From NCBI RefSeq assembly GCF_007827955.1, contig NZ_VITR01000014.1, positions 124,001 through 188,000 on the forward strand: a DNA stretch of 64,000 nt, in the 5' to 3' direction. Made by a program: the position numbers and the translations under genes. The DNA is from Nitrospirillum pindoramense. Its GTDB lineage: Bacteria > Pseudomonadota > Alphaproteobacteria > Azospirillales > Azospirillaceae. A model generated the notes under the pieces. That model was not told the DNA's origin, searched no databases, and saw only the letters and a program-made list of their open reading frames with translations. This document shows, in pieces, positions 35,977 through 45,689 of the stretch. Every line of letters begins with the position of its first letter. Position 1 is the stretch's first letter.

Positions 35977-37848
35977 TCAAAGTCCGCGCGGGGTGAGCAA
36001 TGTCCGCGCCGTGGCCAACTCGGCACCCGTCAGCAGTGGATTGGCCGGCACCGGGCCCCGCCCCTCCAAATAATCCAGCGCCGTCAGGCCGGTGCTGTCC
36101 TTCAGGGCGGTATCGGCGCCGGCGGCCAGCAACGCCTCGATCACCGGCAGGCCGGCGTTGGCGGCGGCATACATCAGGGCGGTGCGCTGGCCGTGGGTGA
36201 TGGCATAGGTGCCGCAGGCGGACTGCATATCGCCCTCGCCTGGCGGATCGTTGCCTTCGATACGGTCCGGCGCCAGGCTTTGCCGGTTCACGGCTGCCTT
36301 GGCCTTCAGCAGCGCCTGCACCGCCTCCAGCGCGTTGAACTGCGCCGCCGTCATCAGGGGCGTCTTGCCGATGGGGTTGGTCCCATCTACCGGGGCACCC
36401 GCCGCCAGCAGGGCCGCCAGGGATGCCGGCCGCGCCACGGCCAGCGACAGCAGCGGTTCCGCATCCACGATTTGCGGCAGTGGGCCGGACGCCAGCACCT
36501 CCGCCAGAGACGGCTTGGCGTCCGCATCCATGATGGCGGCGCGCAAGGCATTAGGCCGTCCGCGCAGGGTCCAGTCGAAGCGGTTATTCAGGCCGATATG
36601 GGCCGCCAAAAGGGCCTCGTCCGCCTTCAGGCCATAGCGGCCACGGTACATCACCGCCAAATCCGTGCGGGCTTTAAGGAACAGGTCACGTATGGCCATG
36701 AATTTCTGACGGTTCCAAGGGCTGTCGTAGGACCACGCCAGCAGGGGCATGATCCTGAGGTCATGATCCGAATTGTTCTTCTCGTCCGGATCCGCCGCCT
36801 CCGCCAGCAGCCGGCGCGGAGCGACCTGCATCGCCACGTCAGCAAGACGAACTCTCCGCCGGTACATGGACCCCATGGTTCCGGTGCACCGGTCGAAAGC
36901 GCCGCCATCAAAAGCTGACAAAGCCTGTTCAATAGCAAATACGCTGCCTGGCAAGGCATAGGCCCGGGCGCCACAATCCGCGTTGGGCAAATAGCCATCC
37001 TGCGAGCTTCCGAACTCCGCCGCCATAGCATCGATCAATTCCGGATGGCGCTCATACATCTCGCAGGGAAACTCCGCCGACCCGGCGGCAGCCCGCATGA
37101 AGATCACCAAGCTGCCGATGGTCCCGTCGTAGCCTTCCGGCTTAGGGGAGAAATAAGCGACGTTCTCATCGTCCTTCGCCTCGGAAACCTTGGTCAACAG
37201 CTGGCGGATTTCCGCATCGTGGGCTTTGGGGTCAGAAGCCGTCACCCGCAGCACCACGGCTAAGCCCAGCCTCGCTTCTGTGGTCTGGAACAAGCGGAAA
37301 AGCCCCTCTGCAGCCTTCGGCGCCGCCAGCATGCCCGAAAACGCGGGCCGCAGCAGTTGCCCGGGCAGGAATTTTAGATCCCTGTCTACATCACCGGGCT
37401 GTTCGATAACGTGGTTCTGTCGCCGCAGCAGGATGTTTTGCTGACTTTTGCGAAGTGAATCACCGATAAGCGCCACCCGCTCCACTTGAGCCTCGTAGGC
37501 CTGACCCAGACAAATCACGCCCGCCGAATCCGGCGCATCATGACTGGAGCCGAGAAAGCATTCGCTGCGCTGGCTCAACCAAATCCGCTGCGCAAGGAAG
37601 ACTGCTTCCTTCCAGGGACCGGCCACCGAACTGGCCGCCTGCACGGCCTGCTGATAGGTCTCATTCATCTGGCGGTCCAAGGCAGAAAGGTTGGCATCTC
37701 CGCATATGGCCTTTTCAACCGTCGTGGCGGCGGCGGCACAGTTGAAACTGGGTCCCTCACCCGCGTTTACGGCGGCCTGCACGCCAAGGGGCGCGCACAT
37801 CAGCAACAGGGCGGCGGCCAGCGGGGCGAGACGGGCGAGCATCGGCAT
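35977..37848 (-). CDS. LprI-type domain plus ankyrin repeats, exported
   Basis: 623 residues. Signal peptide (MPMLARLAPLAAALLLMCAPLGVQA), then an LprI/DUF1311-type segment with the Cys-rich pattern SFNCAAAATTVEKAICGDANLSALDRQMNETYQQA...SQRSECF (residues ~35-110). A ~300-residue middle part without known domains follows, then C-terminal ankyrin repeats (GKTPLMTAAQFNALEAVQALLKAKAAVN; QRTALMYAAANAGLPVIEALLAAGADTALKDSTG). DUF1311 is linked to lysozyme inhibition; ankyrin repeats bind proteins. Probably a periplasmic binding protein; target unknown. Ribosome site weak. Confidence 0.85.
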   Translation of the reverse strand: MPMLARLAPLAAALLLMCAPLGVQAAVNAGEGPSFNCAAAATTVEKAICGDANLSALDRQMNETYQQAVQAASSVAGPWKEAVFLAQRIWLSQRSECFLGSSHDAPDSAGVICLGQAYEAQVERVALIGDSLRKSQQNILLRRQNHVIEQPGDVDRDLKFLPGQLLRPAFSGMLAAPKAAEGLFRLFQTTEARLGLAVVLRVTASDPKAHDAEIRQLLTKVSEAKDDENVAYFSPKPEGYDGTIGSLVIFMRAAAGSAEFPCEMYERHPELIDAMAAEFGSSQDGYLPNADCGARAYALPGSVFAIEQALSAFDGGAFDRCTGTMGSMYRRRVRLADVAMQVAPRRLLAEAADPDEKNNSDHDLRIMPLLAWSYDSPWNRQKFMAIRDLFLKARTDLAVMYRGRYGLKADEALLAAHIGLNNRFDWTLRGRPNALRAAIMDADAKPSLAEVLASGPLPQIVDAEPLLSLAVARPASLAALLAAGAPVDGTNPIGKTPLMTAAQFNALEAVQALLKAKAAVNRQSLAPDRIEGNDPPGEGDMQSACGTYAITHGQRTALMYAAANAGLPVIEALLAAGADTALKDSTGLTALDYLEGRGPVPANPLLTGAELATARTLLTPRGL

Positions 37849-38008
37849 CGGGCAGCTTTCTAGGAACCGATCGGATGGACCCAAGGTATCCCCCGCGTGT
37901 CGCCACATGCCACCACTTTACTGCGGCGCGCTGTTTGGTCGTTCCCTCAATAGGTGTGTCGCGATAGATTTACCGCTCTCAGGCGGGGCCTTGCGGTTGG
38001 GGAGGGGC

Positions 38009-38923
38009 ATGGTGCGCAGGATATTCTTGGTGACGGCGTTGCTGGCGCTGCTGGGTGCCGGGTTCCATATGGCGGCGACGACGGCCGACGCTCAGACAGC
38101 GCCGCCGGGGACAGTCACAGAAACGCCCGTCACCACCACGCCGACCCCGGACGCGCCTGCCACCGGGGGCGTGACGCGGATGACCCACATCGAAGTCGTT
38201 CCCGACCCAGCCGCGGCCCGGGATGCCAGCCTCGCGCTGGCCTGGAAATCCCTGCCGCAAGGCGAAAAAACCCTGGCGGTGGGCAGCGTGCTGCTGCTGG
38301 TGGCGGTCACCGCCGCCCTGCTGTACCTGGCCATGTCCACCGACATGCTGCGCGACAACGCGCCCGCCACCTTCGCCGGCGTGACCGGCGCCCATGGCAA
38401 GCCGTTGCGCCGGGCCTTCAGCCTGGCGCAAAGCCAGATGGCCTGGTGGTTCGTCATCGTGCTGGCGGCCTATCTCTACCTCTTCCTGGTGACCGGGGAG
38501 CTGGACACCCTGACGGGCCAGGCGCTGTGCCTGATGGGCCTGGGCACCGGCACCGCCATGGGGGCGGCGATGGTGGAGCAGAACAAGACCAACCCCATCC
38601 TCGCTGCCTACCAGGCCGTGCTGACGCAGATCGCCGACCCGGCCACGCCGCCGGCCGACCTGCCCACCCTGACCGCCACCCGCGACACCCTGGCCCGCCA
38701 ACTGGCGTCCTGCAACTTCATCCACGACATCCTGACCGACGCCAACGGCATCAGCCTGCACCGTTTCCAGACGGCGGTGTGGACGGTGGTCATCGGCGTG
38801 CTGTTCCTGATCGAGACGGTGGTCCACCGCAAGATGCCGGACCTCGACCCCTACAGCCTGGGCGTCCTGGGCATCAGCGCCGGCACCTATCTGGGCTTCA
38901 AGATTCCGGAACAGCCGAATTGA
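38009..38923 (+). CDS. Membrane protein of unknown function upstream of dprA
   Basis: 304 residues from ATG 38009 with GGAGGGG just before. Signal-anchor or signal peptide (MVRRIFLVTALLALLGAGFHMA), a Thr/Pro-rich stretch (TVTETPVTTTPTPDAPATG), then membrane helices: TLAVGSVLLLVAVTAALLYLAM, MAWWFVIVLAAYLYLFLVT, LCLMGLGTGTAMGAAMV, FQTAVWTVVIGVLFLIETVV and LGVLGISAGTYLGFKI. Function unknown. The stop TGA overlaps the TTG start of dprA, implying coupled translation. Confidence 0.85.
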   Translation: MVRRIFLVTALLALLGAGFHMAATTADAQTAPPGTVTETPVTTTPTPDAPATGGVTRMTHIEVVPDPAAARDASLALAWKSLPQGEKTLAVGSVLLLVAVTAALLYLAMSTDMLRDNAPATFAGVTGAHGKPLRRAFSLAQSQMAWWFVIVLAAYLYLFLVTGELDTLTGQALCLMGLGTGTAMGAAMVEQNKTNPILAAYQAVLTQIADPATPPADLPTLTATRDTLARQLASCNFIHDILTDANGISLHRFQTAVWTVVIGVLFLIETVVHRKMPDLDPYSLGVLGISAGTYLGFKIPEQPN

Positions 38924-40038
38924 GAAGCCCGCGCCCCCTTTCCCCTGTCGAGCGCCTGGACTGGCTACGCCTGACGCGCACGGAGTCGGTGGGGCCCATC
39001 ACCTTCCACCGGCTGATGGAGCGGTTCGGCACCCCGGCGGCGGCCTTGGAGGCCCTGCCCGACCTAGCCCGGCGCGGCGGGCGCGACCGTCCCCTGAATA
39101 TCGTGCCCCGCGCGATGGCGGAGCGGGAGCTGGTGGCGCTGGAGCGCATGGGCGCCCGCCTGCTGTGCTGGTGCGAGCCGGACTATCCCGCCCAGCTGGC
39201 CGCCATCGAAGACGCGCCGCCCGCCCTCACCGTGCTGGGCGACCCGGCGCGACTCAGTCGCCCGTCCGTCGCCATCGTGGGCGCCCGCAATGCCTCGCTG
39301 ACCGGGCGCAAGCTGGCCGCCATGATCGCCCGCGACCTGGCAGAGGCCGGCATCTCCGTCGTTTCCGGTCTGGCGCGCGGCATCGATACGGCGGCGCATG
39401 AGGCGGCCCTGCACCGCTGCACCGTCGCCGCGCTGGCCGGAGGCGTCGACGTCATCTACCCGCCGGAAAACGCGGAACTGCACCGCCGTATCGCCGACCA
39501 AGGCGCCCTGGTGGCCGAATCGCCGCCGGGAACGGAGCCGCAGGCCCGCCATTTCCCCCGCCGCAACCGCCTGATCTCCGGCCTGTCGCGCGGCGTGCTG
39601 GTGGTGGAGGCGGCGCTGAAGTCTGGATCGCTGATCACCGCCCGGCTGGCGCTGGAACAGGGCCGCGACCTTTTCGCCGTGCCGGGCTCGCCCTTGGACC
39701 CGCGCGCCCAGGGCTGCAACCGCCTGCTTAAGGAGGGCGCCGTGTTGGTGGAGACGGCGGAGGACATCCTGGCCTATCTGGGGCAGCAGGGTTTGGCGGC
39801 GTTCAACGCCCCGCCGCCGGGCGCCGGCCCCGCCCCGCCCCCGGCCGATCCTGGCGAAAAAGAGATAGAGGCGGCCCGCCCGCAGGTGACCCTGTGCTTA
39901 AGCCCCACCCCGGTACACATTGACGAAATTGTCCGGGACTGCCAATTGTCTGCGGCGGTGGTGCTGACCATCCTGCTGGAACTTGAGCTGGCGGGCCGTC
40001 TGCACCGCCATCCCGGCGGCCGGGTCAGCCTGGCGTGA
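38920..40038 (+). CDS. dprA: DNA-processing protein DprA
   Basis: 372 residues starting at TTG 38920, which overlaps the previous stop as TTGA. The Rossmann domain shows VAIVGARNASLTGRKLAAMIARDLAEAGISVVSGLARGIDTAAHEAAL, with FPRRNRLISGLSRGVLVVEAALKSGSLITARLALEQGRDLFAVPG as the DprA hallmark. A C-terminal winged helix follows a Pro-rich linker (SPTPVHIDEIVRDCQLSAAVVLTILLELELAGRL). DprA loads RecA on incoming single-stranded DNA in transformation. The usual later ATGs would cut into the fold. It precedes topA by 67 bp, a common alphaproteobacterial order. Confidence 0.95.
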   Translation: MRSPRPLSPVERLDWLRLTRTESVGPITFHRLMERFGTPAAALEALPDLARRGGRDRPLNIVPRAMAERELVALERMGARLLCWCEPDYPAQLAAIEDAPPALTVLGDPARLSRPSVAIVGARNASLTGRKLAAMIARDLAEAGISVVSGLARGIDTAAHEAALHRCTVAALAGGVDVIYPPENAELHRRIADQGALVAESPPGTEPQARHFPRRNRLISGLSRGVLVVEAALKSGSLITARLALEQGRDLFAVPGSPLDPRAQGCNRLLKEGAVLVETAEDILAYLGQQGLAAFNAPPPGAGPAPPPADPGEKEIEAARPQVTLCLSPTPVHIDEIVRDCQLSAAVVLTILLELELAGRLHRHPGGRVSLA

Positions 40039-40105
40039 AGCTGGCGGTCCCGCCGCGGGGGAGCGTTTCGGAAAGCATCGCCACCTATTGCAGTGCGGGG
40101 TCCCC

Positions 40106-42784
40106 TTGTCGGGCAGCAACGTCCTCATCGTCGAATCGCCGGCCAAGGCGAAGACCATCAACAAGTACCTGGGCGATGATTTCACCGTTCTCGCCAGCTA
40201 CGGCCATGTGCGCGACCTGCCGGCCCGCGACGGCTCGGTGAAGCCGGACGAGGACTTCGCCATGGAGTGGGAGCTGGGCGACCGCTCCAAACGCCATATC
40301 GACGACATCACCAAGGCCGCCAAGGGCGCCACCCGCATCTACCTCGCCACCGACCCGGATCGCGAGGGGGAGGCCATCGCCTGGCACGTCAAGCAGCTGC
40401 TGGACGAAAAGCGCATCACCGGCAAGGTGGACGTGAAACGCGTCACCTTCAACGAGATCACCAAGAGCGCCGTCCTGGACGCCATCGCCCATCCGCGCGA
40501 GGTGCATCAGGAACTGGTCGACGCCTATCTGGCGCGCCGCGCCCTGGACTATCTGGTGGGCTTCACCCTGTCGCCGGTGCTGTGGCGCAAGCTGCCGGGC
40601 TCACGCTCGGCCGGCCGCGTGCAGTCTGTGGCCCTGCGTCTGATCTGCGAGCGTGAGTCGGAGATCGAGGCCTTCCGTCCGCAGGAATACTGGACCATCG
40701 AGGCGGAGTTCCGCACACCGTCCGGGGCGCCCTTCACCGCCCGCCTGGTGGGCCTGAACGGTAAGAAGCTGGACAAGTTCACCCTGGGCAACAAGGGCGA
40801 CGCCGACGCGGCCCTGGCCACCATCCGGCCGCTGTCCTTCATGGTGCGGTCGGTGGAACGGCGCCAGGTGCGCCGCAACCCCTTCCCGCCCTTCACCACC
40901 TCCACCCTGCAGCAGGAGGCCAGCCGCAAGCTGGGCTTCGGCGCCACCAAGACCATGCGCATCGCCCAGAAGCTGTATGAGGGCGTGGACATCGGCGGCG
41001 AGACGGTGGGCCTGATCACCTATATGCGTACCGACGGCGTGCAGCTGTCGAACGAGGCCATCGACGGCGCCCGCCGCCTGATCTCCTCCGCCTTCGGCAA
41101 CGAGTACCTGCCCAACGCCCCGCGCGTGTACAAATCCAGCGCCAAGAACGCGCAGGAAGCGCACGAGGCCATCCGCCCCACCGACATGTTCCGCCGGCCG
41201 GACCAGATGGGCCGCTTCCTGGACAAGGACGAGCAGCGCCTGTACGAGCTGGTGTGGAAGCGCACCGTGGCTTGCCAGATGGCCAGCGCCGAGTTGGACC
41301 AGGTGTCGGTCGACATCGCCTCGCCCAAAGCGGAGGCACAGTTCCGCGCCACCGGCTCCATCGTCACCTTCGACGGTTTCCTCAAGGTCTATCAGGAGGA
41401 CCGCGACGACGCCGGCGATGAGGAGGAGAAGGACACCCGCCTGCCCGCCATGAAGGACGGCGACGACCTGGCCAAGGGCGAGGTCAAGTCCGACCAGCAC
41501 TTCACCCAGCCGCCGCCGCGCTATACCGAGGCCAGCCTGGTGAAGAAGATGGAGGAGCTGGGCATCGGCCGCCCCTCCACCTACGCCAGCATCCTGCAGG
41601 TGCTGCAGGACCGCAACTATGTCCGCCTGGAAAAGCGCCGGTTCGAGCCGGAGGACCGCGGCCGCCTGGTCACGACCTTCCTGGAGAACTTCTTCAACCG
41701 CTATGTCGAGTACGGCTTCACCGCCGACCTGGAAACCAAGCTGGACGACATCTCCGGCGGCCGCATCGACTGGAAGACGGTGCTGCGGGATTTCTGGCGC
41801 GACTTCTCCGGCGCGGTGGATGGCACCAAGGACCTGACCATCACCCAGGTGCTGGACGCCCTGGACGAGGCGCTGGGCCCGCACTTCTTCCCGGCCCCGA
41901 GCGAGGGCGGGCGCGACCCGCGCGTCTGCCCCGTCTGTGGTGAGGGCCGGCTGTCGCTGAAGCTGGGCAAGAACGGCGCCTTCATCGGCTGTTCCAACTA
42001 CCCCGGCTGCAAGTACACCCGCCCCCTGAGCGTCGAGGGCGGCGAGGAGGGCAACGCCGACCGCGAGCTGGGCAACGATCCGGAAACGGGCTACCCCGTG
42101 TCCATGAAGCGCGGGCCCTATGGCGTCTATGTCCAGACCGGCGCGCCGGATGAGCCCAAGCCCAAGCGCGTGTCGCTGCCGCGCGCCATGAACCCGCAGG
42201 ACGTGGACCTGGACATCGCGCTGCGCCTGCTGGCGCTGCCGCGCAGCCTGGGGCCGCATCCCGAGACGGGGCAGGAGATCACGGCCGGCATCGGCCGCTT
42301 CGGCCCCTATCTCAAGCATGGCGACGCGTACAAGAACCTGACGCCGGACGACGATGTGCTGACCATCGGCCTGAACCGGGCCGTGGTGCTGCTGGCCGGC
42401 GTGGCGGCGCGCAAGACGGTGGCGGGCCGGGAGTTGGGCAACCATCCCAAGGACGGCAAGCCCATCACCCTGGGCAGCGGTCGCTTCGGCCCCTATGTGA
42501 AGCACCTGAAGCTATTCGCCAGCATCCCCAAGGCCATCAACGCCGACACCATCACCCTGGAACAGGCGGTGGAGCTGCTGGCGGCCAAGGCGGCCAAGGA
42601 CAGCGGCAAGAAGGCGGCCACCACCGCGGCTGATGGCGAGGAGAAGCCGAAGAAAACGGCGGCCAAGAAGGCGACCACCAAGGCAACGGCGGACAAGAAG
42701 GCCGCCGCCCCGAAGAAGACCGCCACGGCCGCGAAAAAGCCGGCGGCCGCCAAAACAGTGAAGAAGGCGGCGGCGGGCGACTGA
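40106..42784 (+). CDS. topA: DNA topoisomerase I
   Basis: 892 residues from TTG 40106 (SGSNVLIVESPAKAKTINKYLG is the usual start of TOPRIM). TOPRIM with DPDREGEAI, type IA core, catalytic Tyr306 in YMRTDGVQL, then one clear zinc-ribbon-like segment (CPVCGEGRLSLKLGKNGAFIGCSNYPGCKYT) and further C-terminal repeats. The last ~60 residues are Lys/Ala-rich and probably bind DNA nonspecifically. It relaxes negative supercoils. No strong ribosome site, but the start is fixed by homology. Followed by rnr at 33 bp. Confidence 0.97.
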   Translation: MSGSNVLIVESPAKAKTINKYLGDDFTVLASYGHVRDLPARDGSVKPDEDFAMEWELGDRSKRHIDDITKAAKGATRIYLATDPDREGEAIAWHVKQLLDEKRITGKVDVKRVTFNEITKSAVLDAIAHPREVHQELVDAYLARRALDYLVGFTLSPVLWRKLPGSRSAGRVQSVALRLICERESEIEAFRPQEYWTIEAEFRTPSGAPFTARLVGLNGKKLDKFTLGNKGDADAALATIRPLSFMVRSVERRQVRRNPFPPFTTSTLQQEASRKLGFGATKTMRIAQKLYEGVDIGGETVGLITYMRTDGVQLSNEAIDGARRLISSAFGNEYLPNAPRVYKSSAKNAQEAHEAIRPTDMFRRPDQMGRFLDKDEQRLYELVWKRTVACQMASAELDQVSVDIASPKAEAQFRATGSIVTFDGFLKVYQEDRDDAGDEEEKDTRLPAMKDGDDLAKGEVKSDQHFTQPPPRYTEASLVKKMEELGIGRPSTYASILQVLQDRNYVRLEKRRFEPEDRGRLVTTFLENFFNRYVEYGFTADLETKLDDISGGRIDWKTVLRDFWRDFSGAVDGTKDLTITQVLDALDEALGPHFFPAPSEGGRDPRVCPVCGEGRLSLKLGKNGAFIGCSNYPGCKYTRPLSVEGGEEGNADRELGNDPETGYPVSMKRGPYGVYVQTGAPDEPKPKRVSLPRAMNPQDVDLDIALRLLALPRSLGPHPETGQEITAGIGRFGPYLKHGDAYKNLTPDDDVLTIGLNRAVVLLAGVAARKTVAGRELGNHPKDGKPITLGSGRFGPYVKHLKLFASIPKAINADTITLEQAVELLAAKAAKDSGKKAATTAADGEEKPKKTAAKKATTKATADKKAAAPKKTATAAKKPAAAKTVKKAAAGD

Positions 42785-42817
42785 GCCCGCCGACCACCAC
42801 GAGCTTAAGGAAGTACC

Positions 42818-45166
42818 ATGCCGAAGCGTCCGGAGGGCCCCCGGCGGGCTTCGCCCAGGCCGGTGCCGGCCCGCCGTGCGGCCGACGCCCCCTTCCCCAC
42901 CCGGGAAGAGATCATGGACTATATCCAGTCCAGCCCCGTGCCCGTGGGCAAGCGGGAGATCGCCCGCGCCTTCAACATCACCGGCGACGGCCGCATCGTC
43001 CTGAAGGAGCTGCTGAAGGAGCTGGAGGGCGAGGGCAGCATCGAGAAGGGCGAGGGCCGGCGCGTGGCCGTGCCCGCCGCCCTGCCCGAGGTCGCGGTGC
43101 TGATCGTGGCGGAGGTGACGCCGGATGGCGAGGTGCTGGCGAGGCCCACCAGCTGGGCGCATGAGGCGCCGCCGCCCCGCATCTACATGGCGGCCGAAAA
43201 GCGCGGCCATCCCGCCCTGGCGGTGGGCGACCGCGTGCTGGCCCGCCTGTCGCGCCAGCCCCAGTTACGTGACAGTGGGCCGCAGAGCGAAGAGGACGTC
43301 TACGAAGGCCGCACCATGCGCAAGCTGGACGGCGGCACGGCCACCCGCATCGTCGGCATCTATGAGCGCGCCCGTGACGGCGGCCGGCTGAAGCCGGTGG
43401 ACCGCCGCGCCAAGGCGGAATTCGCCGTGGCCGACGCCAACGCGGAGGGCGCGCAAGCTGGCGAGCTGGTGGTGGCCGAACTGCTGCCGTCCTCCCGCCT
43501 GGGTCTGAAGCAGGTACGGGTGGTGGAGCGGCTGGGCAGCATCGAGGAGCCGCGCGCCGTCAGCCTGATCGCCATCGCCCAGCACGCCATCCCCACCCAG
43601 TTCGCCAAGGCGGCGATCGAGGAGGCGGAGGCCGCCCCCGAACCCACGGTGGAGGGGCGCACCGACCTGCGCGACATTCCCCTGGTCACCATCGATGGGG
43701 AAGACGCGCGCGACTTCGACGACGCCGTGTTCGCCGAACCCGACACCGACCCCAACAATCCCGGCGGCTGGCACCTGCTGGTGGCCATCGCCGACGTCAG
43801 CTTCTACGTCCGTCCCGGCATGGCGCTGGACCGCAACGCCTTCGACCGGGGTAACAGCGTCTATTTCCCCGACCGCGTCGTGCCCATGCTGCCCGAGGCG
43901 CTGTCGAACGAGTTGTGCTCGCTGAAGCCCGAGGTCAACCGCGCCTGCTTGGCGGTCCACATGTGGATCGACGCGCAAGGGCGCCTGAAGCGTCACCGTT
44001 TCGTGCGCGGCCTCATGCGCTCCGTCGCGCGCCTGACCTACACCCAGGTGCAGAAGGCCCGGGATGGGCAGCCGGATGACCTGACCGGCCCGCTGATGGA
44101 GCGGGTGATCAATCCGCTGTACGGCGCCTTCACCGTGCTGCAGAAGGCCCGCGACGCCCGCGGCACCCTGGAACTGGACCTGCCGGAACGGGTGGTGAAG
44201 CTGGATGAGGCCGGCACCATCCAGAGCATCGGCGTGCGCCCCCGCCTGGACAGCCACCGCCTGGTGGAGGAATTCATGATCGCCGCCAACGTGGCGGCGG
44301 CGGAGGCCCTGGAAGCCAAGCACAGCCCCTGCATGTACCGTGTGCACGCCGAACCCGCGCGCGACAAGCTGGAGGCACTGCGCCAGTTCCTGGGGTCCCT
44401 GGGCTACACCCTGGCCAAGGGCCAGGTGATGAAGCCCATCCTGTTCACCCGCATCCTGAACAAAGCGGCGGAGACGCCGGAGGCGGACTTGGTGAACACC
44501 GTCATCCTGCGCAGCCAAAGCCAGGCGCTGTACCAGCCGGAGAACATCGGCCATTTCGGCCTGGCCCTGCCGCGCTACGCCCACTTCACCTCCCCCATCC
44601 GGCGCTACGCCGACCTGGTGGTGCACCGCGCCCTGGTGAAAGCCTACGGCCTGGGGCCCGGTGGGCTGGATGAGGAGGAAGCGGGCCGCCTGGTGCAGGT
44701 CGGGGAGCATATCTCCGTCACCGAGCGCCGCGCCGCCACGGCGGAGCGCGACGCCCTGGATCGCTATGTCGCGGCCTATCTGTCGGACAGGGTGGGCGGC
44801 ACCTTCACCGGCCGCATCGGCGGCGTCACCCGCTTCGGCCTGTTCGTCACCCTGGATGAAACGGGGGCCGACGGGCTGGTGCCCATCTCCACCCTGCCGG
44901 ACGACTTCTACGACCATGACGAGGCCAACCACCAGCTGGTGGGCCGCCGCTGGGGCCGCACCTACCGCCTGGGCACAATCGTCAAGGTCCGCCTGGTCGA
45001 GGCCGACCGCATCTCCGGCAGCATGGTCTTCGCCCTGCTGGGTGAGGACACCGACGACGCCCCGTGGCTGGCCGGCGGCCAATCAGACAGCAAGGGCGGG
45101 CGCGCGCGGCTGACCAAAAAGACGGCCAAGGCCCGCATCAAGCGGCCACCGCCGAAGAAGGACTGA
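42818..45166 (+). CDS. rnr: Ribonuclease R
   Basis: 782 residues. N-terminal helix-turn-helix/cold-shock regions, RNB catalytic domain (VTIDGEDARDFDDAVFAEPD with the metal-binding Asp cluster, and HFTSPIRRYADLVVHRAL), S1 domain (TGRIGGVTRFGLFVTLDETGADGLVPISTL), and a basic tail (KKTAKARIKRPPPKK). 3'-5' exoribonuclease that degrades structured RNA. The ATG has AAGGAAGTACC upstream. Same strand as topA, likely in one operon. Confidence 0.97.
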   Translation: MPKRPEGPRRASPRPVPARRAADAPFPTREEIMDYIQSSPVPVGKREIARAFNITGDGRIVLKELLKELEGEGSIEKGEGRRVAVPAALPEVAVLIVAEVTPDGEVLARPTSWAHEAPPPRIYMAAEKRGHPALAVGDRVLARLSRQPQLRDSGPQSEEDVYEGRTMRKLDGGTATRIVGIYERARDGGRLKPVDRRAKAEFAVADANAEGAQAGELVVAELLPSSRLGLKQVRVVERLGSIEEPRAVSLIAIAQHAIPTQFAKAAIEEAEAAPEPTVEGRTDLRDIPLVTIDGEDARDFDDAVFAEPDTDPNNPGGWHLLVAIADVSFYVRPGMALDRNAFDRGNSVYFPDRVVPMLPEALSNELCSLKPEVNRACLAVHMWIDAQGRLKRHRFVRGLMRSVARLTYTQVQKARDGQPDDLTGPLMERVINPLYGAFTVLQKARDARGTLELDLPERVVKLDEAGTIQSIGVRPRLDSHRLVEEFMIAANVAAAEALEAKHSPCMYRVHAEPARDKLEALRQFLGSLGYTLAKGQVMKPILFTRILNKAAETPEADLVNTVILRSQSQALYQPENIGHFGLALPRYAHFTSPIRRYADLVVHRALVKAYGLGPGGLDEEEAGRLVQVGEHISVTERRAATAERDALDRYVAAYLSDRVGGTFTGRIGGVTRFGLFVTLDETGADGLVPISTLPDDFYDHDEANHQLVGRRWGRTYRLGTIVKVRLVEADRISGSMVFALLGEDTDDAPWLAGGQSDSKGGRARLTKKTAKARIKRPPPKKD

Positions 45167-45168
45167 GT

Positions 45169-45582
45169 ATGACCACCCCCCGGCAATTCATCGGCGGCGT
45201 CGCCCTGGTGGTGCGCGATTATGACGAGGCCAAGGCTTGGTACCGCGACGTGCTGGGCTTCGACGCCGTGGAGGATACCGACCTGGGCGGCGGCAAGCGC
45301 TGGGTCGTCATGGCGCCGCCCGGCTCGCCGCCAAACTCTGGCGAGACCCGCCTGCTGCTGGCCAAGGCGGCGGGGCCGGAGCAGGAGGCCGCCATCGGCA
45401 ACCAGGCCGGGGGCCGCGTCTTCCTGTTCCTGCGCACCGACGATTTCTGGCGCGACTATCATCGCATGGCGGCCGCCGGCGTGACCTTTTGCGAGGAGCC
45501 CCGCGTCGAGTCCTATGGCACCGTGGTGGTGTTCCAGGACCTTTACGGAACCCGCTGGGACCTGTTGCAGCTCAACGTGTGA
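45169..45582 (+). CDS. VOC/glyoxalase-family protein
   Basis: 137 residues from ATG 45169, two bases after the rnr stop, so the genes are coupled. VOC fold: FIGGVALVVRDYDEAKAWYRDVLGFDAVEDTDLGGGKRWVVM and the second repeat DFWRDYHRMAAAGVTFCEEPRVESYGTVVVFQDLYGTRWDLLQ. Vicinal-oxygen-chelate enzymes are glyoxalases, dioxygenases or antibiotic-resistance proteins; the role here is unknown. Conserved at this site in relatives by general recollection. Confidence 0.9.
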   Translation: MTTPRQFIGGVALVVRDYDEAKAWYRDVLGFDAVEDTDLGGGKRWVVMAPPGSPPNSGETRLLLAKAAGPEQEAAIGNQAGGRVFLFLRTDDFWRDYHRMAAAGVTFCEEPRVESYGTVVVFQDLYGTRWDLLQLNV

Positions 45583-45689
45583 TTTCGCCGGCTCACAATT
45601 CGTGCAAATCACAACAGGTGAGGATGGCAAGGCTGAGGTCTGGCAAACGCGCCTGGACCATGGCTCCATCCATACCCATCATCTAGGCC

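Noticed and set aside
40601-45082. Long antisense frames opposite topA and rnr
   Set aside because: Both host genes are core enzymes with catalytic motifs; antisense translations lack domain patterns.
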